64,000 nucleotides of DNA from Dioszegia crocea (Eukaryota > Basidiomycota > Tremellomycetes > Tremellales > Bulleribasidiaceae): assembly GCA_001600615.1 (NCBI GenBank), contig BCKK01000001.1, positions 2,981,826 to 3,045,825 on the forward strand. The letters are read 5' to 3'. Each line of letters starts with the position of its first letter. The first letter of the stretch is position 1. The translations under genes were made by a program, and so were the position numbers. Below, piece by piece: positions 25,262-35,825 of the stretch. Below the pieces are notes generated by a model. The model was not told where the DNA came from. It was given only the letters and a program-made list of their open reading frames with translations, and did no database searches.

Positions 25262-26545
25262 TCATCCGAGCCACCCGCTATACCGTTGCATCAGCGTCTC
25301 GTAGATCAAGAAGATCATAGCTGAGCTTGGTGCGCTCCGCATCACCGTCAACCCGCAACCCGCGTAAAGCCCCTTCAATCCCCGCGTGCGCCAAATGTTC
25401 TGCCCCATCTGCAAGAATCCAAGCCTCGGCTTGTCCGGATTCAGCTCCGCCCATGTCTGCACTGCCGACTTGACGCTATCCGCTGGGAAGAGCGTGACGT
25501 TGTACATGACCCCCGCCATTGCCCCCGAGATCATCAACTCGTACATTGCCAGGTCGCCCTTATGCAATGTCCGCTTTTCCACCAATGGGGTTGAGTCGAG
25601 TATCTTTTGCCGGCGAGCGACGAAGAATTTGGCTGCTACTTCGTATGTGGTAAACCAGGCTGCTGAACCTCCCGTTTCTCGTATGAGCGTACCGGTTTGT
25701 CCGAGCCAGAGGCCTCGAAGCCCGTGTTGGCGAAAGGTGCCTAAAGCGAGAGCCACCGGACCTTGTAATGCGGGTAATGCGGCGCGTGCGGGGGAATGAT
25801 TGGAGGATAAAGTCGCAACCGCGGCTCCTTCACGAGCGAGCATTTGAACTTGCATTCGACATTTGATGAGTTCGATGGGTGTGCTGGATTCGTCAGCAAG
25901 TATGCCATGATAAGGGTCAGGAGGATTATAACGTACAGGACAAAGCTCGCAGCCGACCCGGCTCCCGCAGCAGCTAATGCCAACTCCCCATTGCTCAATT
26001 CTCTCCGCTTACCCTTCTTCTTCTCTGACATATGCGCCTCGTCCGCTAGCATCGACCCTGACATGGGGTCGGCAGAGCGGAGGGTGGTGGGATGAGGGTT
26101 TAGGCGGATGATAAGGTCTTGGCATTTGTTGTACACCAAGAAGAGGGTCGCGTTCTCCGCTGCTGCACCTAGGATGGGCATGGAGATTCCCTGATATCAG
26201 TCTGTGTGCAATCCATAACCAGAAAACAACTCACCCGGTACAGGCCTTTCAGCCCTTCGTGCGCGTAGGTTTGCTTGAAACAGTCGAACGGCCCCTTGAA
26301 TGCCAAAGGCCTGTCGGTATGCTGTGATTGCAGTCGAACCTTTACTGTCGACATTAGCACATGACGTTCGTTCTGACAGCCAGGATTAACCTACCGAGGT
26401 CAAAGGGGTGCTCAAAAATCTTTGCAGTCATCCCAGCAACCTATCGCCGTCAGTAGATTGACATGACAAGGAAAGGCAGATTCAAACTCACACTGCCAAA
26501 GACGATGCTGTTCAGCGCACTTGTTGCCTCGCTAGACTCCGCCAT
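25262..26545 (-). CDS. ort1: Mitochondrial carrier, ornithine transporter type (Ort1/Arg11)
   Basis: A three-repeat mitochondrial carrier: repeat 1 has FEHPFDLVKVRLQSQ and KGLYRGISMPILG, repeat 2 has LTPIELIKCRMQVQ and GLRGLWLGQTGTLIRE, and repeat 3 has LFPADSVKSAVQT and GLKGLYAGCGLTVMRS, ending YSGWLG. The FGSVAGMTAKIFEHPFDLVK opening, GPFDCFKQTYAHEG and CGLTVMRSAPSSA agree with the fungal Arg11/Ort1 group, which exchanges ornithine across the inner membrane for arginine synthesis. Other basic amino-acid carriers are close relatives, so the substrate is inferred. An insert of about 35 residues (SADPMSGSM...KKGKRRELS) separates repeats 1 and 2. Four exons. It is divergent from the FAH-fold gene, 283 bp apart. 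Confidence 0.82.
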
Positions 26546-26828
26546 GTTAGCGATGTTATGATGTGAGTAGGGAGAGAGTGAGTGAACTAGGGGCAAGGAA
26601 TGCTGCTTTTGCACGCCTTGGCCAGTGATTTTATAAGGTTCGGGCCAGGCACACTAGATTTAGGCGTGATTAAGCGAGACCCGTGCGCCAATCTTGCCCT
26701 TTCGGCGTTCTTCGGCCCGCCATGCCTTGTTGCTGTTGCTTTCCTCCTCTCGACTCGACTTCAGAACCGACTACAAATCACACATAGACAACACGACCCA
26801 GACTTCATCTTATCCGCCAAATACAGAA

Positions 26829-27887
26829 ATGTCGAACTTTCTCAGGACTGGTCGCAAGGTCAGTTGGTGCTCCGTTCGAGTGTTCCGCACTATGATAGCC
26901 ATACTGATTGGGTGAATAGATCATCGCAATAGGTCGTAACTACGCCGACCATGCAAAGGAACTTGGGAATGCCATCCCGAAAGGTGCGCATTTCGCTAAG
27001 TGCCAGTGTCTGCATAACCTGACGTTATAGAACCCTTCTTCTTCTTGAAGCCCACCTCGTCCTTCATCTCTCCCGGTGAGGGGCCTGTTGAGATTCCCAA
27101 AGGTGTAGTGATGCATCACGAAGGTGAGTCAAGAAGCGATCATATGGGAGAACGAAGAAGAACGCTGACATTACAGTTGAGCTAGGCGTTGTCATTGGCA
27201 AGAACGGTCGGGACATCCCTGTCTCCGAAGCAGACTCGTATATCGCGGGCTACAGTAGGTTTCGCCATAATATCGAGGCGGCCATGCGCTGACGGATAGC
27301 CTTGGCTGTTGACTTGACCGCCCGTAATGTTCAAGACGCAGTCAAGAAGAAGGGCTTGCCCTGGTCGGCTGCTAAGGGCTTCGACACTTTCTGTCCCGTT
27401 GGGTACGTCTCATCTCGATGATCTGTTGTAGAAATGCTGAGATAGCATCGTTGCATACTGCCTAAACCTAATTACTGACCTATCAGACCATTCATCCCCA
27501 AGGCTAAGATCGCGGATATCGCCAAAGTCGGTCTCCACTTTTCAATCAACGGGTCTGTGAAGCAGAGCGGCACTGCCAAGGACATGATCTTTGACGTACC
27601 GAAGCTCATCTCCTTCGTCTCAGGCATCATGAAGCTCGAGGTACGTTATAAGCCCATTCACACGCTCTCTAGATGTCCAGAATAGTCGCAGCTGGCATGA
27701 GCTTCGACGCTGATTTTAACAGGAAGGCGACCTTATTCTGACCGGTACTCCTGCTGGAGTGGGAGCTATCGTTGCTGGAGATAAGTTCGAGGCCAAAATG
27801 ACGTACCCTGAGTTGGATGGTGAAGTCTTGGACCAATACGAGTTTGAGGCGGTCGACAGGAATGGGCTGTACGAATTCAAGGGATAG
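26829..27887 (+). CDS. Fumarylacetoacetate hydrolase-fold protein (FAHD1-like acylpyruvase)
   Basis: About 228 residues from seven exons with very short introns. The sequence opens with IIAIGRNYADHAKELGN, then PFFFLKPTSSFI, the metal-binding HHEVELGVVIGK, a GFDTFCPVGPFI block, GLHFSINGSVKQSG, and the C-terminal LTGTPAGVGAI. These are the standard FAHD1 landmarks. Family members cleave acylpyruvates or decarboxylate oxaloacetate, and relatives hydrolyse 2,4-diketo sugar acids. Length equals that of single-domain FAHD1, not of full fumarylacetoacetase. It is the first of three plus-strand genes (with an MCT-type transporter and an SMP-30 lactonase) that could form a small catabolic group, though FAHD1 proteins are also housekeeping mitochondrial enzymes. 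Confidence 0.88.
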
Positions 27888-28237
27888 CGGTCAACGTCTA
27901 CACGGTCAACGGAGCACGAATGAAATTTATCCTTCAGTCAGAGTCCTTGCGCCGACCCCCAGCCCCGTCCCTCAGCATTTGCGCTATGCGATTGCATCAG
28001 CACATTGCAGATGTGTTCCAGCCATACCCAGTCTTCCCAAGTCATCCTTGAGCTATAAGCTATAGAGCCGGTCTTAGCCGAAACCCAAAAATATTTGACC
28101 AGTCGGTCCAGCTGTTAGTCAGCTCGAGTATGCTCTCTTTGTCCATCAATACCGAAGAATTTCGTAGCGCTCTCTCATGAGCTGGGACCAGCCCACGTCA
28201 GGTCCACCTGTTATATAGCAGGTCGCGAGCCCGCGAG
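27888..28237. other. Intergenic between FAH-fold gene and transporter
   Basis: About 350 bp, 3' flank of one gene and promoter of the next. No additional gene or repeat is visible. Confidence 0.5.
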
Positions 28238-29823
28238 ATGCCTGTCAACTCACAATCAATTCCCGATCAGGATACCGACGCGCCGATCTCATCATCCAAC
28301 CCTCTTTCTGATGGTTCCAAAGAAGAGACCCAAATCCAGCTTGAGGTGCCTCCCGAAGATGTCATACCGAACGGAGGATACGGCTGGGTCGTCGCTGTGT
28401 GTATTCTGATGTCAAACGCGGTAACCTGGGGTGAGTCCATCTTTGGACTCAGATTGAGCCGTCTTTCCATGCTGATGATATAGGCAACAATACGACATAC
28501 GGTGTCTTCACAGCCTACTATCTCCAGAACAACTATTTTAATGCCTCGACACTAGATTATGCCTGGGTGGGAGGATTGAGCGTTGCGGCCGCATTGTCGT
28601 TGGCGCCACTGGCGAATTGGTTGACTCAGAAAACAGGCTACAGAGTTTCTTTGATCATAGGTAAACCTTCCAACGTCAGTCAGAAGGTTGGTTACTGACA
28701 CTACAGGAGCGACCTTGGTTGTCCTTGGCCAATGTCTGGCTGGAATCTGCACCAGCTTCGGGCCGTTTCTCGTTTGTCAAGGCATCGTCTTTGGAGCTGG
28801 TACGTACCCCGTAGCTCAATCAAGCTTCGGTCTCGCCTTCAGCAGTTTGTCAAAGCGCTAACTTCATCAGGCCTCGGTCTCATCCTCATCCCCTCCTTAC
28901 CCCTTCTTGCGCACTGGTTCGATACTCGCCTCGCCCTCGCCCAAGGCCTCGCCGCATCTGGATCAGGTCTAGGCGGACTTGTTCTGGCAAATACCACTCG
29001 CGCAGCCTTGGAACACCCGAGTTTGGGCGTCAAATGGGCGTTGATCATCAACGGCGGGATCTCAGGCATCGTCCTTTTCCCCGCTATCTTCTTGATGCGG
29101 GGAAGACACAAAGCGGTTGGGGCAAGATCAGCGCCCTATGAGGCGAAATGGTTCCTCCACCCTGGATTCGTCTGGGTTCTCCTCTGGGCCTTCTTCGCAA
29201 GTGAGTCTAGCTACCTGCCTACTTCACTCTGGCAACAGCTACGGCGCTGACTTACAGTGATTGCCTACTTTATCGCCATCTATTCCCTCGCGTCATTCGC
29301 CACCTCCGCCCTCGGGCTCTCTCAGGGCCAAGGAGCAGCCCTCCAATCCATCCTCTCCGCCGGCCAGATGATCGGTCGACCAGCCTGGGGCTTCCTTCTC
29401 GACAAGGGCGGCAGACTGAACATGACGATATTCTGCTACATCCTATGTGGCCTCTCAACACTGTGTATCTGGCTTCCGGCACGGTCATTTGCTGTCCTCG
29501 CAGTCTTTGCCTTCATACAAGGTGTAACAGGAGGCACGATCTGGTCAGCCTCCACACCAATAGCGGCACGGGTCGTAGGTGTCAAAGACCTCCAGTCGGC
29601 CATGGCGATCTTCTGGATCGTGTTGGTCATTCCGGCGCTGGTGGGACAGCCAATGGCTATTGCTTTGCTGGAGCATTCGAGGGAGAATCTGAGAAGATCC
29701 GGACCGGAGGCGTACTACATCAGTATTGGGTTCTGTGGCGGGGTGGCGCTGTTCAGTGCAATGTTGCTATATGGGGCGAAGCGGCATCTACAGGGAAATT
29801 GGAAGCCGTGGCAGATTACCTAG
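28238..29823 (+). CDS. Major facilitator transporter, monocarboxylate (MCT/SLC16-like) type
   Basis: The N-terminal cytosolic part leads into PNGGYGWVVAVCILMSNAVTWG, the characteristic MCT-family entry ([DN]GGWGWVV) to helix 1. Further blocks are YYLQNNYFNAS, AWVGGLSVAAALSLAPLA, GIVFGAGLGLILIPSLPLL, HWFDTRLALAQGLAASGSG and GRPAWGFLLDKGGRLN. About 12 hydrophobic segments can be counted across five exons (introns near 28430, 28662, 28800 and 29200). Fungal members carry monocarboxylates, riboflavin or unknown small acids; the substrate here cannot be read. It lies between the FAH-fold hydrolase and the lactonase, all on the same strand, which makes an organic-acid or sugar-acid substrate worth testing. 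Confidence 0.87.
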
Positions 29824-29978
29824 GCTATGCATCCGGATCGATATAATGCCTCCGATACTGTATGAGCACCTCTTGCTTCCCTGTCCAGGAGTCCGAGAGG
29901 CCTCTGCTATTGCTAGTGCCGGGCCCAAAGATGCAAGCGAAGAGTGACCGGCAATTCGGGCCTCGGGCCGGTAGCGTA

Positions 29979-30026
29979 CCCCACTCCGCCCCACTTACTC
30001 TACCCCGCTCCCCGGTATCTCCCCGC
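29979..30026 (+). promoter_or_regulatory. Cluster of five CreA/Mig1-type sites before the lactonase
   Basis: CYCCRS, the complement of the CreA consensus SYGGRG, occurs five times in 48 bp: CCCCAC at 29979 and 29989, CCCCGC at 30003 and 30021, CCCCGG at 30010. The cluster ends 78 bp before the ATG at 30104. CreA/Mig1 proteins mediate glucose repression. Function here is inferred from density alone. Confidence 0.45.
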
Positions 30027-30037
30027 TAAGGTCACTA

Positions 30038-30051
30038 GGGTCAGCTGACCC
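30038..30051. promoter_or_regulatory. Perfect 14-bp palindrome with E-box core
   Basis: GGGTCAGCTGACCC is its own reverse complement and contains CAGCTG. It lies 53 bp before the lactonase ATG, next to the CreA-type cluster. A dimeric regulator such as a bHLH protein, or one recognising GGTCA-type half sites, could bind; none is identified. Confidence 0.5.
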
Positions 30052-30103
30052 ATAATTCTCGGGATGTACCTGACTTGGTTCAGCTCTATATTTACATCCT
30101 TCT

Positions 30104-31676
30104 ATGGCCTCTCACAGCCGCGAGACAGCTGATAAAGACCCTACATTACGAACGAGGAAAACCCCCACCTCCACCAAACCTCCCACCCGAAGTCGATTTT
30201 CACTCATCGCCATGACTTCCCTTACCGTGCTCCTGCTCGGTGTACTCGCTCGGACTTACATCCAGCCCTCGTCTGGGGTGTTGGCTTGGAATGACCTTCC
30301 TTCTCAAGCTCAATACATTGATCAGAAAGCCAACAATGTTCTGTCGACTGTTCCCCCTTCCACCGTATTCAACGGTACCTCTGTACGTCAGCAATCCCCG
30401 TGACCACCTAGAGCTCCAGCTGATTCATCCAGCTGTTCATTCCCCCCAACTCAACCCGAGCAACGCTCAACGCCCGCCCTTTCCACGTCTACCACCCTGA
30501 CTTCCTCTCCATCATCGGTAACAACCCCACGCTCACCATCATTGCGCAAACGTCAGGCGACCCCTTATTCCACGAAGCGGTCGTCTGGAACCCGCCCACC
30601 GACGAAGTGTTCTTCGTCCAGAATGCTGGAGCCCCAGCGGCTGGCACAGGTCTCAATAAATCGGCGATCGTCCAGAAGGTCAGCCTCAGTCAAGTCGACC
30701 AGGCGACTGCAGCTGGTAACAGCCGGAATGTCAGCGGACAAGTCACCGTCGAGACTGTCAACACCACCATCACTGTCGTCAATCCCAATGGTGAGCTTTC
30801 TTGCTCGACATTTTGATAATATTTTCGACTGACGCTCCAGGTGGAACCAACTACCGCGGCGGTATCGTCTTCTTAGGTGAAGGACAGGGAGCCAACATCC
30901 CTTCGGCGATATATAAAGTTGACCCCAAACCACCATACACCACCAAAGGTGCGCAGATGCGAGAGACCGTAGCTGATCGCGCTCAGTGCTTATCAACAAC
31001 TACTTTGGCCGCCAGTTCAGCTCATTGAACGACGTCGCTGTCAACCCCCGTAATAAGGAGCTATATTTCACCGATGTGACCTACGGTTACCTGCAGAACT
31101 TCCGACCCCCACCTGGACTGCCTAATCAGGTGTATAGGTTCAACGAAGATACCGGCGCAGTCGCAGTGGTGGCTGATGGCTTCAACTTGCCTAACGGTAT
31201 GTGCCTTCCCGGATCGTGAGAACACTGCTCATTTGTCAGGTCTCACCTTCTCGCCCGATGGGTCCAAGGCGTATGTCGCCGACACAGGAGCCAACGCTGG
31301 ATTCTGGGGATGGAACTACACTCGACCTGCAACTGTGTGAGTGTCTCAAATAGCACTTTAGGTGGCATACTGATGATCCAGCTACGCATACGATGTGACC
31401 AACTCGGGTGGATTCGCCAACCGCCAGACATTTGCCTACATTGACTCGGGCGTCCCCGATGGTGTTCACTGCGATACCGCCGGTAACGTCTATGCCGGGT
31501 GTGGAGATGGTGTCCACGTGTGGAACCCTGCCGGAACACTTTTGGGCAAGATCTACCTCGGAGAAGGATCGGCCAACTTCCAATTCGCTGGCAAGGGCCG
31601 CATGGTCATTTGCGCTGAGACGAGGTTGTACTACGTGACTCTCGGGGCGGAGGGAGCTGCAATCACCAACCTATGA
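30104..31676 (+). CDS. Membrane-anchored SMP-30/gluconolactonase-family protein
   Basis: A short basic cytosolic start precedes a signal anchor (SLIAMTSLTVLLLGVLA, about residues 32-50). The rest is a six-bladed SMP-30/lactonohydrolase fold: LFHEAVVWNPPTDEVFFVQN, GGIVFLGEGQG, FSSLNDVAVNPRNKELYFTD, FNLPNGLTFSPDGSKAYVAD and GVPDGVHCDTAGNVYAGC. The conserved acid/Asn metal ligands of the family (E in HEAVVW, N in LND, N in NG, D in PDG) are visible. Seven exons. Fungal relatives hydrolyse aldonate or other lactones outside the cytosol or in the secretory pathway; the substrate is unknown. Context with an FAH-fold hydrolase and an MCT transporter upstream hints at lactone or sugar-acid use. Confidence 0.88.
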
Positions 31677-31807
31677 CCTGTTGCGAGTCGAGACGAACAC
31701 GAGGAGGATCGTAGAGAGTTGTGACTGGGGGAGGAATGGGGAAAAGGAAGAAGAAGAAGAGAAAAATAAGAAGTAGTCACGTCCCGGCAGTCAGATCCAT
31801 GCATTAC

Positions 31808-33431
31808 CTATAATTCGTCCTTGACTCGTTCCTCATCGTCCTCATCGCCTGTAGGGCTTCTCATTGCTGCCCGCTTCTTACTCAAGAAGTCCTTGACGGC
31901 TTTGATGATCATCTCCCTCTCGCTGTCGCCTAGGTCGTTTCCCTCTGCGACAGCATCCTGGACTGGATCTCGCCCGTCCGCCCGGCCGCCCATAATGCTC
32001 TCAAGCAGCATCTCCGTATCCAGCACCATTGCTGCGTTTCCCTCCTCGTCCTCTTCGATAGAGATGAAGACCACATCTTGATCCGCCACCTCGGCCTCGC
32101 TATCCGCCTGACCTTCATCCGTGCTTGAGCCCCCGCCATTGGAAAGGGCCTGCTTGCTCTCGATCGCCTTCTTCAGCAGCTCCTTGAGACTCGGACCTTC
32201 CGTCTCTGGAATCTCAGGCTCGGCATGTGGGGCCGGCTCAAGCCCTGGTGGTCGGAGGCTCAACACATCTCCTTGTCCACTGTTCGCCTGCCATGCCTGG
32301 AACTCCTCCTCTTTCATGACCTGTCGGCATTTTATCCCCGCCGACTCAACATCCACCTTCTCTGGCCTGAATCCAGGTAGAGAGCAGAGATGGGGCGAGT
32401 GGACGATAAGGACATATTGGCAGATCGCCAACTCCTTGATTAGGTAGATTTGATCGTTGGTGGTCATACTGCAGTGGAATTGGACTTCGGTCTCACGGGG
32501 CCGGCCCGTCTTGTCGCATCGAGTACCGTCGGACCATTTCTGGACTAGATACCGATTTGCTCCGCTGAGCGAGGATGAAACGGCAGGATGAGTGAGAGAG
32601 TCGGCACGATCGACCGAGGTCTCGCCCTCGCTCACAGGGGAATCGCCCTTGGCTTTGGCTTTGCCGGCGTGGGAAGCTGCCTTGCCATGGGGGAGGGATG
32701 ATCGAGCTTTGTTGCGAGCATTCGGACGGGCTTGGCCCAGGGTATAGGCATCGTACGTCGTGTCTTCTTCTGGGGTGTATCCGCCGGGTGGATGGGGGTG
32801 GGCATGGGGTGCTGAGCGGAATTGGCGCAAGTGGGAATTGTGGCAGTATCTGATAATTCAGCGGTGCACACCACGGAGCGGATAGGTAACGCACGCATAT
32901 GTGAACCAGCCCTGTTTGGCGTACAGGCACTTTCCATCAAGGTGGCTCAGGGCCAACCAAGATTGTACCGGATCAACCTCCTCGTGCGGCACCTCGACCT
33001 CTGCCTGGACGTTCTGAGCGTGCGTCTCGGACGCAGATGGCATTAAGCACAGGTAAGGCTGTGTCTCGTTTGATGTAGGGTTGATGAGAGCCATTCGTAT
33101 CAGCTCTAAGCGGCTGTCCTCCTTTATCGTCAATTACGCTTTGTGTGACTTGCGGCGATAGACTGACCGATGCGACTCGATCATCTGACCCATCACCAAG
33201 CTGCTGCACATCCGACTGAGCCGGTCTGTGTCTCAACCACTCGTCATCCCGTCCCAATCCCTGCTTCTCGCATCGAGCAGCATCGCTCTCCGTCATGGGC
33301 AAGTGGTTGAGGAATTGCACTTCATACTTCGGGAACGCCTGAAGATCTCGCAATTGGGCCGATCCATGGCGAATACCGAAAGCTGGGTGTAGGAATGACA
33401 GGGCTGAGAGGTAGATGTGCAGGTTGCGCAT
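31808..33431 (-). CDS. yos9: OS-9/Yos9, ER lectin of glycoprotein quality control
   Basis: MRNLHIYLSALSFLHPAFG at 33431 is a signal peptide, followed by the OS-9 opening LRDLQAFPKYEVQFLNHLP. The MRH (mannose-6-phosphate receptor homology) domain runs from CLYAKQGWFTYAYC through HLRQF, a Ser/Pro/Lys linker of about 90 residues, then WSDGTRCDKTGRPRETEVQF, IYLIKELAICQYVLIVHSP and HLCSLPGF. The Gln, Arg, Glu and Tyr sugar-binding positions appear present. The mammalian double Trp is W-F here. The tail is acidic and ends in KDEL, the ER retrieval signal. Yos9 reads terminal alpha-1,6-mannose on misfolded glycoproteins for the Hrd1 ligase. An in-frame upstream stretch is ignored because the signal peptide fixes the start. 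It is divergent from the primase gene. Confidence 0.92.
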
Positions 33432-33820
33432 GGTATGTATGATGCTGATCAACGGCATGACCATAGTCGTGGAGGCTATACCATAGGTGGGCGGCGATTC
33501 CCGCTCGGTGGATATGCGGAGGGACAATTACGAGATCTATCCAACGCGTCGTTTGGGTGAAGGGACGCGACTTGACTGTCTGGACTGTCATTACCTACTC
33601 AGAGTCGACACAACGACACTGTGCCATCACTAGATTCATCTCTCCCAAAGGCTGGCTATCATGTTCAAGCCAAGCACCAAGCAGAATCTTCCCGGAGGCT
33701 CTTCAGCCGATGTCAAACTCCACAAGAGGAACTCTACGGCGGGAGCCTCATCATCTCGGTATCCGCATCGCCTAAATTTGTGAGGCTTCTTTCCCTTGCC
33801 TGTGAAATTTTCCGGCTGAC
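33432..33820. promoter_or_regulatory. Divergent promoter, yos9 / pri2
   Basis: This 389-bp region separates the two start codons and must carry both promoters. No distinct binding site stands out. Confidence 0.5.
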
Positions 33821-35469
33821 ATGACCAGCTACGATCGTCCGCCAGTACTCGACATCACTCTCGAGGAATTCGAGACGTGTGCCATCGCTAGATTGAAGGT
33901 CTTAGCACACATCGATTCCCTCAGCCACCGATCTCTGGGCCCCGCCCAATTGAAAGAAGCTGTCAAGGTGTACGTGACGGCGCACCTACCGCTGCATAGC
34001 AACACTGCGAGTAAAGCGAATCTGGAGGAAGAGAGGAGGAGGGATGAGATAGGGCACTGGGTGTTACGTCTCGCTTTTAGCCGAAGGTGAGTTGTCCGTC
34101 TGGATTATGCGACTTGGCTGATAGCTCAGTCCGGACCTCCGAGCCAGATTCATACGCTCTGAGATCCCGCTCTTCCAATATCGATTCGAAGATGACGATG
34201 TAAATGAGCGGAGCGCATTCCTACGCTCACTGAAACTCGACTGGGAGACGGTGGAATCGTCGGAGAAAGCATCATTGGCGCAAGAGTTGAAGGCTTGCTC
34301 TTGGAATTTGAAAGACGATACCAAGTTTGCTGCAGAGCGCTTCTTCAAGGTGAATCAGACTGACACGTCCTACAGTTGCAGAGCTGACATTTGTGCAGGT
34401 GCCATGGTCAACCGTCCCGGACCTGGTCGGAAGTCGAAGGGTCTTCGTCAAAGGCGGAATGGCCTATGTACCGCAGACTTTGCAGATCAGCTTGGTCCTG
34501 CAAGCGTATACAAGCAGATTAGAAAAGGCACTGGAGGTGATCTACAACACGCCCCATCGTTCGCAATGGTCTTAGCTGATTCTTAGCTCACTGCCAAAAA
34601 CCTCCCACGTCTAGACGAAGATGAGCGTCTCGGACCTGTCATTGATCACCTAGCGTCGTCATTCCTCTCTGGGCTGGCTGCGGGCGAATACACTCCGGCC
34701 GAGGGCGGATCAGGAGCGGCAGTCACTGCGGAAATGATCGATGACCTGGCGAGGAAACATTTCTCACCCTGCATGCGGAACCTTTACGAACGATTGAAGC
34801 GGGACAACCACATGAAACATTTTGGACGACTACAACTGGGTCTCTTCCTAAAGGTACGCTGTTCTCTTCTGGTCGTTGAGCTGGATTGACAAATAGGGTA
34901 TTGGTCTACCACTGGATGAAGCTCTGATCTTCTGGAGGCGCATGTACGGATCGACCATGTCGGACGACAAGTTCAACAAAGAGTATAGATATAACATCCG
35001 GCACGGGTACGGACAAGAAGGAAAGCGCGCAAACTATCCGCCAAAAAGGTGTGTATATCCTGATGTTACCCATCTGTAATCCTTCTCGAGATTACGCTGA
35101 CTTCGTAGTTGCCAGCAGATCCTCACCCAAAACCAACCCGGAACGCAAGACTCTCATGGCTGTCCCTTCCGCCACTTCTCCCCTGAGAACCTCACCACTT
35201 TCCTCATATCCTCATATCCCAATCTCGAGCGCTCATCTCCTGAGATGCGAGACATCCTGGATTCAGTCAAGAACTCGCACTACCACGTTGCCTGTACGCG
35301 GGTGTTCGAGGTCACCCACGGGCTGAAGAAGGGGGACGGATTAGGGAAGGACGGAGAAACCGTCAGCCATCCCAATAGGTACACCGAGAGAAGTCGGGAG
35401 ATCGAGGCGGACAGGCTTGGGCTGGCCGCCAAGACGGACGATGCGGGGGATGTCACCATGGAGGAATAG
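33821..35469 (+). CDS. pri2: DNA primase large subunit Pri2
   Basis: Seven exons encode the regulatory subunit of the primase-polymerase alpha complex that starts RNA primers for DNA replication. The N-terminal helical domain is seen in RDEIGHWVLRLAFSRSPDLR, IPLFQYRFE and KVPWSTVPDLVGSRRVFVKG. The C-terminal Fe-S domain has its four cysteines in order: HFSPCMRNLY, SCQQIL, SHGCPFRH and HVACTRVFE, with HMKHFGRLQLGLFLKGIGL and FWRRMYG between. This spacing is the 4Fe-4S ligand set of yeast and human Pri2. It ends with a charged tail (DDAGDVTMEE). The complete gene gives about 500 residues, usual for the family. Confidence 0.95.
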
Positions 35470-35825
35470 GCTGTCCGTTTGTAGCGAGGGCGGCTATAGC
35501 TTGGAGTACGTCCATTAGCTACATAATCAAAGTCTTGATTTTATTGCCGTAGAAAGGCAGACTTTCCAGACCCTGGGATACCGATCACGATGTAGACTCT
35601 TACCACCAAAACATTGGCAAGGCTCGCCGCTGACAGCGCTGAGACATCGCCCAGGCTGCCACAACACATTCCTCGTCCTGAGCTTGTGCCGTAAAGCGGA
35701 ATCAATCTGTATTGACGCTACGTCACTCTTCCAAGCCACCCAGTCTATCAGCACAGCAGCAGCAACTTCATCCCATACATATCACTTACATCTACCTGCC
35801 CTCTCACATTAGACCTCCCGCCATC
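35470..35825. other. Intergenic between pri2 and fimbrin
   Basis: About 356 bp with no gene in either strand that I can support; contains the fimbrin promoter. Confidence 0.5.

Noticed and set aside
31740..31780. GAAGAAGAAG-type purine run as a repeat or terminator element
   Set aside because: Short simple-sequence tract in a 3' flank, nothing beyond that is supported.
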